Shown in pieces: positions 46,401 through 57,938 of a stretch of 64,000 nt of DNA. The position numbers and the translations under genes were made by a program. The stretch comes from Globodera rostochiensis (Eukaryota; Nematoda; Chromadorea; Rhabditida; Heteroderidae). Below the pieces are notes generated by a model that saw only the letters and a program-made list of their open reading frames with translations, was not told where the DNA came from and made no database searches. The stretch's first letter is position 1. Every line of letters starts with the position of its first letter. The stretch is from contig JAEVLN010000020.1 of NCBI GenBank assembly GCA_018350325.1, positions 1,023,796-1,087,795 of the forward strand, read 5' to 3'.

Positions 46401-49400
46401 TACAGACGGACACCAAACCGTTGTTGAGGATGGCGTTTTGTTGTGACTTCTGCCATTCTGAAGATAGCGCCTGGACACGGAGTTCCGCACCCATCCATTG
46501 TCCAATGGTGAATTCTCCATGGAGGAAGTCGGTAGCGGAGACGGCGCATCAAAGGCGGACTTAAAATATCCAAATCTATGCAAATAAGAGCTGAAATTTT
46601 TTGCTAAGACCTTAACTTAAGGTATTGTGAACAATTGATTGTGCGAATTCTGGTAATTTCTAAAAAAAATGGTACAGACACCATTGACAGCACCTGCGGG
46701 GCCAGCGTCAGGCTTTGCTGTTGGCCCCCGATTTCCCCAACAGCGCCACTGCCTCCGTCGTCCGCCAGCATCGTCCGCAAAGCGTTCAGTGACACGGATG
46801 TGCTCATGCTGAGACCCCCTAATTGGTTTTGCTGTTGTTGTGGCGTTTGGAAATAATGTTGTTGGTGTGGAAGTTGTTGTTGGTACTGATAGTTGCCGGG
46901 TTGGAGATGGGGCGACGAAGAATTATTATTGTACACGGGGGAAGAAAACTGTTGGGAATGGAATGATGGCGGGTGGTGGTTCGCATTTGAAATTGGATTT
47001 GATGGCTCTGGAAATAAAAGCTTTTCACGGCTATTTTTATTAAATTGACATTTGTGCCTCAAAAAGATTTATCACAGCCAGCGCCATCATTTCCCCACCC
47101 CTTCCTATTTTTGTATCCATTCTTCAGCAAAACATGTGGCGCACCACCCATGGCCCTGTGGCGCAATGGATAACGCGTCAGCCTACGGAGCTGAAGATTG
47201 CAGGTTCGATCCCTGCCAGGGTCGATTTCTTTTTTTAATATTTTAAACGGTTAAACGATTTATTATTATTCCTTTTTGCAAAGTTGATTTGACAAATTCG
47301 TCCCTATAAATCCATCCCTATTTCTAAAGAAATGCAATAAAAACAAATGCATCATCCTAAGAAAAATGCACTCCTAAAGATCGAAATTTTCGATCATGTT
47401 AAACTAAATCAATTATAACTTTGACACTTTTTTAAATTTCGGGCTAGGGAGAGAAAATAGAACGGAGTCGTTTAGGTGATTTCGAGTTTAATTGGACAAA
47501 TGCCGATACTCACTTTGTGTTCCAAAGGTCGTTCCCCCACCCTGCGGATGACATCGCTGCTGTCCTTGTTGCTGAGTAACACAACCAGCACCAGCAGAAG
47601 CGGTAATAAAAGACGACGACACATTGTTATTCCATCGTCGGCGTCCTGTGCTCACCGCATTCCGTTGCTGATGAAGCTGCTGGTGTTGTTGTTGTTGGTG
47701 CGGTGTTTGGCGGATGTAGTTCAAATTGGACATCGACCGACTGTTTGCACCAACAGTAGCAGCTCCCCCGTGTTGATGAAAATGATGTGCCTGAGCGTTG
47801 TTGTTGCCCATAGCGTTATTAGTGGCGGAGGTCACTGCGTGATACGGAGGTGGAGCAGCGCCCTGCGGATGATGGGACGACCGATTTGGTGTAACAGCAG
47901 CGGCGGTGACAACATTTTGCGGGTAGAGTTGCATGTTGGACACCGATGACGGTGCCGGAGGCGGTGACGCGATCGGAGGCAGTCCGGTCACTTAACAAAT
48001 AAAAAAACGTATTTATTTAATGCCTGCCTGCCCACATACAAATAAATATTTGTTGTATATTCATGAAAAAACTTTAGTTGAGCATGCCTACCATATTTCT
48101 CTACATGACTCACAAGGTTCTTGAGCCTCGCCACCCGACAATCGCCGGCGAATGATTGCGTCCGATGGAAGAACTCGCTTGAGTTCAAAGGTGCTTCTGA
48201 AAACGACGTCCCGGTTCTTTAAAAATTGATGAGTGGTGGTAGGTGACCAGAGTGATTGGTCCAACTACGGCATTCTTAAAAACTGTCTCCTAACAAATGT
48301 GAAATGTCGAAAGTTGACACTTAAATGAATGGCCCACAAAGGGCCTCTCTCTGGTGGGACACCACCTGTGAATAACTCTCAGCAGCAAAAGAATATGATT
48401 AAGGAAGGAGTTGTTGGCTTGGGATCAGAGACACTGGGAGAGAAATGGAAAGAGGCGGAGGCGGCGAGGATACTACGTACGACCCCGGGCCGACTGGCGC
48501 AGATGCAACGCGCCGTCGTCATCGTTTTGTCTACGTTTGGGATAAGGAAGAGGAGCAGAAATATGAAGGGACGCTGAGGATGGGGAGGGATGGTGGTCGT
48601 TCTGCCAACAATGTGGGTCGAAGGGAGGGCCAGGGATTGTGTGTGGGGAGAGGCTGAATCTGGAGAAGAATTGGGGGGATTGGCTGCCGAGGGAGGACGG
48701 AAAGAAATGAATGCGAATTTCAACGGGGGAAGAGGGGGAGGGAAGGAAGGAAGGAATAAATGGAATGGATAGCAGCATTTAGAGGAGCGATTGAACTGCT
48801 GCAAAGTGGAGAAGTGTGGATGGGGATGAAAGAAGGCTTTGAGCGCAATCGATCGGGGCGGATGGGATGCAGGTGGGCAGAGGGAAGATCTACCACCCTC
48901 GCCAGCCACCCATTTACGCATCGTTTGCTCCTTTTAGAGAAAGGTTGCATTTGGGTCCAGAGCAGAGGACAGAAGCAAGTGTCAAGTACAGTTGTTCAAA
49001 GTATCAATGGCACTCTCACCCAGAAAACAACATGAGATTGAACAGATTTTCTCGGGGTGGGATGAAGGGATTACTATCGCCAGAAAATCCCAACCGCCAC
49101 CCGAGAGAAATATCCATCTCTCCCCCCCCCCCTCCCCTCGAAAGTCTCGACAAACCCCACACCATTAATTTAATGAGCGCCCACTTTTGCTGCTGCCGAT
49201 GCGCACCCAATTCAGCCCTTCTTCCTCCGCTGCTGCGTCCTCCTCCAATGCCACTGTCCAACTCGTCGTCCTCCTGTCGTAACGTCACTTCCGTCGGACT
49301 GGTAGTCACCGACAAGGTCTTCTGCTGACAGATGTTCAAACTGGTCAAACTACCAAAGTCGTCAGGCTGATGCCGTTGTTGGGCCGAGTCCTCGCTGCCC

Positions 49401-52400
49401 AAACTGTCCGGTGTAGTGCTTCTGCAAATACACAAAATGCGACGGTGGACACAAATACAACTGCTGTGTTATCGAGATTGATTCGCGAGTGAAAATTAAA
49501 GGCCAAGCTGCTGAACAATAGGGGGGGGGGGGGTATCCTTTCTTCATTATCATTACATACGACGACAAGCATAGCATTAACTGACACGGAAAACAGAGAG
49601 CAACAGAGTAAAGGGCGTACAATTTTGGGCTGGGAGGTAAACACAAAACGACCGATTCAATGCAAACGAAGGAAGGGGGGGGGGAAGGCAAAAGAAACCC
49701 TTCCCGGTTCAATGGGATGAAAGCCGAGTGGGGGCGATCAGCCGGCAAATGAACGAACGAAGCGGATGGATGAATGGTGTTTTGTGGGCGCAAACGAAAG
49801 AAATGGATCCATCGATTCGCTCTGTTCCTCCGGTATAGATGAAGTGAAGACGCGCGCCGATGGTGGGCGATTAGAGAGGAACAAAATAGTGAATTAATTA
49901 CCTATTTAGAGCATTCCCGACCGATAGAGACCGGCGATAATTTTGATTTGGAGAAAGACAAAGGACCGGAAGGGAAAGAGATAGATTTGTACATTCAAAA
50001 ATAGGGGGAATTTTAAACCGCGTGATTTAAAACATGCGATAACAATTTAAAATAAAAAAGACATAAACCAGATCAACAATATGAATACGATTATTAATCA
50101 ATTAAAAATGTAAGACTCACCGATCGCCCATTTCATGTCGAAGTTGCGCAAGTTTGGCACGCATTCGTCTCGTCAAATTGAGCGACAGGCGCCAAACGAG
50201 CACACATCCGCTGTATGAGACGAGCAGAAGACGCCTGAAAGGACACGGGTTATGCAGAGGATTATGTTTCGTTTTGATAACCGACCCTCCCCTACCCTAC
50301 CCATTTCCCCAGGTCGCATTTCAGAACCTTCAACTGACCACCCCCCTCCGTATGTATGAAAAAGAGGTATATGAAAACGTACTTGCAATCGGATGAGAAA
50401 CTAATGCCGGTAACACTGTCCGATTGCCCGTTGAGCACCGCCACACACTCGCCGTTGGAAAGGTCCATTATGTAAACGAAACGATCGGAACAAATTGTGG
50501 CGGCAAATGATTCGGAATGGTCAAGACAGAACTAAAATTTAATAAAAGATCAGAAAAGTCATCACATCAGTGCTTGCCTTCGTGATCGTGCCCTCCTCAC
50601 AGACAGTGCCCTTTACTGTCTTCAACAGTTTGCCTGCTTCGCTGTACATGCGTAGCTGACGGTCTTGGCATCCGACCAGTACGTTACCATCTCTGGTCAC
50701 TGTCATGCAGTTGGGGCCGTTGTTCGACACAATTTGGGAAAGGCGGCGTGTGGACAATTGGATCGACGACGGTTGGGACGAAGAAGAATTGGCAGCGGAG
50801 CTGGATTTGGCGTTGGTGAGCATCAACTCACGAACCACGACCAATTTGTCCGTACCAAAAGTAACGAGTTGGAACAGATTTGATTGCTGAACACCAAAAA
50901 AAGCTGCTTCAATCAATTTTTAAACAAAAAAACGACCGAAAAATTGAATCTGAGCGCCGAAATGCTGCTGGAATGGTCGTCAATAGTCAGCAAATGTGTG
51001 TACTGTTGATCGACGTTGAACACATGGATGAGCCGATCTCTGCTGCCTGAAGCCAACAGGTGAAGCCCGTTTGTTGCTGAAAAGGTTTAATTCAACGGAC
51101 GACCAAAATCGCTTTGATATTTTTTAAAGCTTACCGCTTGACGGTACACAATACTCCAAGCAGAGTACCTCCCCTTCATGGACCTCCAGTTCGACCAGTT
51201 TAGGCATTTCTCGGTCGTTCAGATCAAACACACTTCAAGAAATGCAGTTTAAAAATAGAATACAAAAATGATCCACCGTATACTAAAAATTACACTCGGA
51301 ATTAAATTAAGCATTAAAAAGATCGTAATTTAATTAAAATATAAAAAAATTCCGTTTTAGATTTCTGAGTTTCTGATTCTTACCAAATATTTCCACTACG
51401 CGTACCGCACCCCAAATGTGCGCCAACCGAGCTGAGTTTAATACAACGCACACCGGTAGTGGAATCGAGGGTGTCCGACAGAATACCGCCAAAATTTTCT
51501 GTAAATGGGAAGGGTACTTTAGCCAATGAAAGTATTACCCAATTACTGTTTTTAGTAGTGAAATGTAATTCTACCCATGATGCTAAACTTCGCTATGGCT
51601 TCTAACAAATGAACATGGGTACATTTCCAAAAAAAAATCCATATGAGAATAAAACTGATATTGAGAAAATTATCTACTTCAGTTTATGCATCCAATAAAA
51701 CTTTTATGCGTTCAAAACTGACTTCATAGAGCCAAAATTTTTAGCCTTTATGATGCATTTCTTAAGTCTTAAAATCTTTTTGGAGATCCGGCGGTGCCAC
51801 TAGGCGCTTTTCCATTTCAAATTAAAACTCACTGTCCGGCTGCTCACTGAGCGAGTCCGTGCCGGCGCTCAGATACAGAATTTTGCGCAATTCCAACGAA
51901 AAGTGATTGGGCGGTCCAATGTCGAGAATGGGCGACGGTGACGTGCTGTTGATGGACGGCGGCAGTGTTCTGTCGGTGGTCGATGCTGTTGCATTTGTTG
52001 CTGATGCTGTGTTGCTGTTGTTCAGGTACCACACACGAACGGTTTCGTCAGCTCCGGCGGTGAAAAACAGCTGTGGCTGGGAATTCGAGACCTGAAAAAT
52101 TTTTTATAAATTTAAAATCAAAAAAGGCCATCCACCTCAATGTCGAACACAGGGCCAACGTGAAAGAGCTGAGAGCTGGAGAAAAACAACGTTAATGAAA
52201 AATGTAAAAAACAGAGCGGAAGGGGAATAATGACCTTATCTTGAAACTGTGTATTTTGGAAGACGGTTGCTGCACATTCCAATGGTAAATGGAGCGATCA
52301 CTGAACAACATTAAAATTATTGTTATATAGAGAAAATGCTATAATCGGAATTAAACATTATTTCCCAGGTTATTGTATTATAATTTAAAGTACGATTCAA

Positions 52401-53953
52401 TCTCCGACAAAAATCTCACTGACCTGTAAAGAGCAGTGAGCACGTTGGAAGGTGAATGGAAGACAATTGAATGGACATCCGGATATCTGGAGTTAATTTA
52501 GCTTTGATTTGCCCAAAATAAATGTATCCCACTTTTGCTGTTGGCTATCCTCCGCTTCCGTGCCATCGTTCGTTGCGCCAACGTCACAATGGAGTGTGTG
52601 AGGACGGCACAGTTCCAATTCTGGCTTCATCTGCTCCAAATTCATGGCACGAATGGCGCCGTTCCCAAAACCCATAAACAATTTGTGGGGGGCGCCGAAT
52701 GACAGCGAGAAAGGCACCTGCGATTCAGTTAAATTTGTACAAAACCATATTAATTTTTAAATTGCTTTTATCTCTTGTTGTTTCCAAAACCGTGTACCTC
52801 ACCACCGAGCTCATAAATGTTCACCAGCTTCTTATCAACAAATTCAAGCAGCAGTTTTGATATCTGTGGATAAAATATGGAAAGTTAGATAATTTAAATT
52901 ATTTAACAAAAAAGAAAATTTTGACCTATTTTTTGACCGTCAACCCCCACCACCCCCCCCCCCTCAGAATATGAGTTTCCAACACTCGCCGTTATTGAAA
53001 AAGTCCGATTGTTCAGCGCACAACAAACGTCCGCAAAAGTATTGTTGCGTTGGTCGGCGAGAATGGCGGACCGACCGTGGAGCAAAAGAACACCGCCACC
53101 GTCGTTGTCATTACACTCCAAATACCAAAATTTGACGTGCCGAACACCAACAGTGACGAACATACGGCCCGAATCGCTCACGTCCATCGCATTGACCTTC
53201 AAAAAAACAGAGTAAAAGGAAACACAATTAAGCACCCCCCCCCCCTCTTTCAACACCTGACATGTCAGTCTGCTCTCGGCTAATTTAGTCCGGGTCCGCC
53301 AATCCCACACGCAAACGGACTTGTCGTGTTGATTGCCCACTGAGATGACCTGATCGGAGTCTTTTGTGAAGCACTGAAAAAATTAAATCATATAAAACTT
53401 AATTGTATAGAACACGTTATTTTCTATGCCATGGAATCCGAAAATGACTAAAAAAAAAGTTGAATTAAGAAGTACGTGACGAATAAGCGTTTAAAACGAG
53501 TTCAATTCCCTGATAAATTCTCAGACATCGGCTTCACATTTAATATCAAAAATCCCACCACACAGCTGATGCCCAGCCGATGGTAGGCCAACTCGACGCG
53601 TTGCTCCCCGCGCGTGTGCTCTTCGTGCCGCAACTCCCACACGCGCACCTTTGGCTCCGCACCGAATTCCCCTGTGACGATGTACCGCCCATTGGGCGAG
53701 AAGGCCAAACTGGTCAACTGATGAAATGTAATTGTTTTAAAATCTCCATTTCTTTAAATAAAATAATTTTCACTTAAATTCTTTAATGTTTTACCTGATT
53801 TTTGCTTGCACAGACTAAATGCGCCTGTGAAAGTGTGCGCGGGTTGAGCACCACCACAATGGAACCGGCAGGATAAGCGACGAGTCCGGAGAGGGGGTCC
53901 ACCGACAGAGAACCGGAACAGGCGGTGGTGCCAAACACTCGCTCAAGCTTTGC
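43407..53953 (-). CDS. WDR62: WDR62/MAPKBP1-family WD40 scaffold (start not located)
   Basis: On the minus strand, exons from 53953 encode [35 protein letters not shown] and [19 protein letters not shown]. The double propeller continues with [123 protein letters not shown] and [20 protein letters not shown], ending near 50.15 kb. This order matches human WDR62 and MAPKBP1, centrosomal/spindle-pole JNK scaffolds. Downstream exons (49.4-43.4 kb) give a long Ser/Gln/Pro-rich tail with short helical parts ([35 protein letters not shown]). The last clear exon ([28 protein letters not shown]) ends at a TAA that overlaps a good GTAAGT donor, so the true end may lie lower. Treating the tail as one gene is inference. 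The first exon is upstream of 53953 and was not identified. Confidence 0.8.
47152..47224 (+). tRNA. tRNA-Arg (anticodon ACG)
   Basis: A 73-nt cloverleaf. The acceptor stem GGCCCTG pairs with CAGGGTC (one G-T pair), followed by discriminator G. The D arm is GCGC-AATGGATAA-CGCG-like. The anticodon stem TCAGC/GCTGA holds loop CTACGGA with anticodon ACG. The T stem GCAGG/CCTGC holds loop TTCGATC. A T-rich stretch ending in a run of seven T follows within 15 bp, a usual RNA polymerase III stop. There is no intron. It lies within an intron of the WDR62-family gene, on the opposite strand. Confidence 0.95.
51788..51809 (-). repeat. Dispersed palindromic repeat core, copy 2
   Basis: CCGGCGGTGCCACTAGGCGC is the reverse-orientation form of the core at 24407, 57723, 58451 and 59457, with a few changes. 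It lies in an intron of the WDR62-family gene. Confidence 0.5.
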
Positions 53954-56900
53954 CTGGAATCGGAGCTTGTCATTTCAACCATATTTTTTCAGATTTGTTT
54001 TTTTAATTAATTATAATTGATACTCCTCTTGCATGACTTCTTCGGTTTTTCCTTCTAATCTTCAACAAAAATTTTTTGTTCATTTCACCCTCCCTAAACT
54101 CGCCGATGTTGTTGTTGTTTCTTATTTCTTGACCGACACATTCCTAATCCCCCCCCCCGATCCACTTTCGTGGCAGTCTGCAGCTGTAATAACATTTGCA
54201 CGACGACGGAAGGAGCAAAAGTTGAGTGGTGGATTAATTGGAGTCCAAAACACCCCGCATAAAAGAATGGGGTATGGGGAGGGCTAAGGAAGAGAACAGC
54301 GGGAAAGCCCGCCAATTTGGAGTCGGATGAGTTCAAGGCCATCGGATAGGATAATAAATACGCAAGAAAGTGACAGTCCGACTTCGGTAGGTTGTGACAC
54401 GAATCCCAGGTGTACGATATACATAGATACAAATAGAATTTTTGGGCAATCAATGCACATTGGAATATTTGTTACCGATTTAAATAATATCAAATGAATG
54501 TCCTTTAAAGGGAAAAATATGCCCATTCCAAAATCTGAGTTGTCTGTACATAGTTTTTAGGAATTTATTGAAAAATTCCGGTTAGCAACTCGCCATTTTA
54601 ATGTCCGTCCGTCACAATAGAGATTTCACGACGTTCCCTTTTGGTTGCAGTGCCCCCGCCGTTTTTGCCTTTGCGCCATCATGGAGGAAAAGGATGTGGA
54701 AATGCGTCGTCAAGCGGAATGAAGACAGGGAAAAAACTGTTGTGATCAACAGATGAGAGCACGGAAATGGGAGGTTTTGTCCGATTAGACCTGACTAATT
54801 CTGACTGTGGGACAAAAGGTGTGCTGATGGTTCTGGGCATAATTAGAGTGGGGGAGGGGCCTGAATGGGAGAGGGGGGAGGGGCTATGGTTTGGTTGGTG
54901 ACTTCCGTGAAGGGGCAGGCGCGGTGAGCCGAAAGAATGGGAATTGATTTGGTGGCAGCAGAAAAAGAACAAAATTGGACAGGCAGAAGACGCATCACCA
55001 ACTTGATGGACACCACCTTCGTGATGACACCGCGCAAGTGGTGGGGAGATGCGATCATCCATGAAATCATCTACTGGTCAGCATTTGTTGGAGAGTGAGA
55101 GGGGATAAGCAAATCGCGCAACTTGCTGGAGCCCTCATGTGACGGATAAGTCACTCTTTCCAAGCCAGAATCATCAAAATTGAAAAAAGCAAAATCTAGG
55201 AAAGCAGCCCAGAAAAAACTATTTGAAAAAGAAAAGAAAGGAACAATGAAAAAATAGCAATAAATTTGGAGGGAATTACGGATTATTTTGGGTGGGAGGG
55301 CGTCAGTGATGCGCGAGGGGTAAAGACGATTGCGGAGGGAAAAGGGGCGGAAGGTGGCAGTGAGAGCTGCACACGTACGGAGGGGAGTCACTCGGCGGTG
55401 GAGAAGGGAAGAGTTCAGCCCCGCCCGTCGGCCTGGCTTTGCCCAAATCCTACCCCTTCCTCTACCAACAACATTTTGTTGTGTTGTCCCTTCCCTCCCG
55501 GCGTTTTGCGCACACGGAAGAAGGGAGAGGGTGTGCTTGGGGATGGGCAAAGTGCCCATCGTGTCCGTCCCAACCCTCTTGTGTTCTCTTACGCTGATGA
55601 TGATGGCTCATCCAGTTTTTGCATCGTCATCGATCGATTGGGAAGAGAAAATAATGAAAATAGATCGGGGGGGGTCTTCTCCGCCCCATCACCCCACACT
55701 CTTTCTCGGCTGTTTGTCCAGCGAGAGGGGAGACATGGGAATGAGAGATAAGTGGGAGTGGCGGGGGGGGGGAGGGATGATGAGGAATGGGAAGAGGATG
55801 AAGCTGATGAAAGGAGGATCCCCTTTTCATCTGGCTTCTCACTTTCCAGAAACCCTCCGAAAACCTACTGACTGTCACAACCCCCCCCCCTCCCAGTCAT
55901 TACAATTATTTACCATATTAATCCAGCTCTCTCCTTTCTATTAGTCTCTCAAATTTAAAAAAAATCTAGTTTTCATGAGATAACACCGGAAGCACCGATC
56001 CGAAAAATCAACCATCTTTCATTCAAGTGCTTCTCTCCTGACTTGTTCATCCATATCCCATTTTGTGGCTCTCGATATTCGCTAGGTCCGACAGCAACCG
56101 CTAGAAAAATCCCCGCCCCCTATCCCTTTCACTCAAATTCCTTTCGCAAAAATTGCGAAGGCCTTCGTTGATTAGGGCGGGGTTGGTTATGTGATGATGA
56201 TGGCGGTACCCATTGGAGGAATGGTACGTACGATTGGAACCGGAACCAATTGCACAATCCCTTCTCCATTCTTTGAACATTTTTTAAAATAATTTCGGCG
56301 GTAAAATGCTTTTGATTATTATTTAGCTAAAAACTAAGTGAAAGCAGACAACAATGTCGATGGTGATAAATGGAAGGATACGATGGAGAAGATGCGTTGG
56401 AAAATAGAATAGCGAGAATGGATGCTCGCAATTTGAACCAACCGATCTGATTGATCGAATCAAAAAAGTGAATTGAAGAGATTGGACTGGATTCTGCCGG
56501 AGAGTCGTGGATTATTGTTTTTGTATCAAAGTTGGACGGGAGAGTTTGCGTTTTTTGGGATTCACAACGATCGGATTGGTGGATTAAAGGAGGGAATATT
56601 TCACATTTTGAGGGTCAGTCATCGTCAAATTTTGGTGATGGATTTGGCGCTCTGAAATGGGGCAGAGGTATGAGGGCGGGCATATGTAGGGCTGACCCGC
56701 CATTGACGGTGAGGAAAAATCGATGCACTTTCCATTGTATTTGCGCCCATTGGGGGTCACAGCAGGTGGGCCAAATTGGGGGAGAGGGTAAAAATAAGGA
56801 ATGGGTGAAAAAAGCAAAATCTCGCTTAAAATTATTCATTTCCCGTTAAGTTGAAATCCGTTCACAATAAAAAAAAACCAAGAATAACCTTATTTTGAAA

Positions 56901-57722
56901 ACAGCTCCTGCGATGTTGTTGTTCAGTTCTGCGGATTCTTGAACCTGCTGGAAATACGGTTCTGGGCTTGATTTTATGTATATCCATCAGAATTATTTCA
57001 AATGAACAACTGATCTAGGAATAAAGTCATTAGTAGGGCTCGGAAAATTTTCCGAAATAAGCACATTGCCGATCAAAAAATAAAAATTTGGGGTTCCAAG
57101 CCGAATAAGCTATCATATATCCTGCTGTTACATTAAACACATATTAATGAATTTTGTTAATAAAAAAAAGGTTGACAAAAAAAAATTTGTAAAGCCTTCC
57201 GTGAGCTGTATTTTCTTGGAGGTTTATCGAAAAATCGGTGAAATTTATCCCCAATTACATATTTCAAAACCGAGCAAGCTTTTAAATTAAAAATGAAAAT
57301 ATGTACAAAGAAAAATGGATGAACATTACGCCAAACATTCAAAAAAAAAAAAAGCATCAAAGCATCATTTTTAAATTTTAGCATCATTGACTTTCTGAGG
57401 AAGCAAAACGTACCATTTTTGCTGGGGAGGCAAAACATACGGACACCATGCCTGATGCTTAAAAATGGACCTCGACCTTAAAAATTGGAAAAGTCCTTAT
57501 TTTCAAGATTGTCCTTGAAAGTGAGCATTCGGCTGGAAATTTAAATATTTGTAATTTTAATGTAAAAATTTATGATTTGGCATTGTGTCGATTAAAATTT
57601 TCAATAGAGAAAGGCCATTTTATCAAAGCGCCCACCAAAACATTGAATCTCTTGACCATTTTTACGTTTCATTGGCCCAATTTTCTTAACAAAAATTGCC
57701 ATCAAAATTTAAAAAATTTTCT

Positions 57723-57747
57723 CGGCGGCGCCTATCGGTGCCACCGG
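57723..57747 (+). repeat. Dispersed palindromic repeat core, copy 3
   Basis: CGGCGGCGCCTATCGGTGCC, preceded by TTTTCTTAACAAAAATTGCC about 45 bp upstream. The pair of motifs with similar spacing recurs at 58412-58476 inside the MITE. Confidence 0.7.
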
Positions 57748-57924
57748 TCCCCTCCATCGCCCGCCTGAAGTAAGGCAGATTCTCAAAAAATTATTTTGAT
57801 TCAAAATCACAAAATTTGCGAGGAAGCCCTGTATTTAGGTAACCCCAGTAAACGACAATTTTTCCATAGAAATACTAGAATATTACTATTTCTACATGCT
57901 GGCCATAAATATTTAACCTTTATT

Positions 57925-57938
57925 GATTATATTTTCAG
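57925..57938 (+). promoter_or_regulatory. Candidate spliced-leader acceptor of RMND1
   Basis: GATTATATTTTCAG directly abuts the ATG at 57939, leaving no 5' UTR of its own. This fits a trans-spliced leader supplying the 5' end. Confidence 0.5.

Larger units (their letters stand above)
53954..57938. other. Intergenic region upstream of the WDR62-family gene and RMND1
   Basis: Four kilobases between divergently oriented genes. It has mixed composition with G runs near 55670 and 55765, C runs near 54150 and 55880, and AT-rich sequence from 56.8 kb. Long frames on both strands (for example 55071-55559 minus, 55330-55944 plus) overlap each other and lack splice or start context. The missing first exon or exons of the WDR62-family gene are probably somewhere here. 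One copy of the dispersed palindromic repeat lies at 57723. Confidence 0.5.

Noticed and set aside
48379..48921. Minus-strand frame of 180 codons within the WDR62-family gene
   Set aside because: It is Pro/Ser/Phe-rich sequence within a large intron, out of phase with the exons on both sides.
55071..55944. Overlapping long frames on both strands between the WDR62-family gene and RMND1
   Set aside because: They overlap each other, have biased low-complexity composition and no matching splice sites or known domains.
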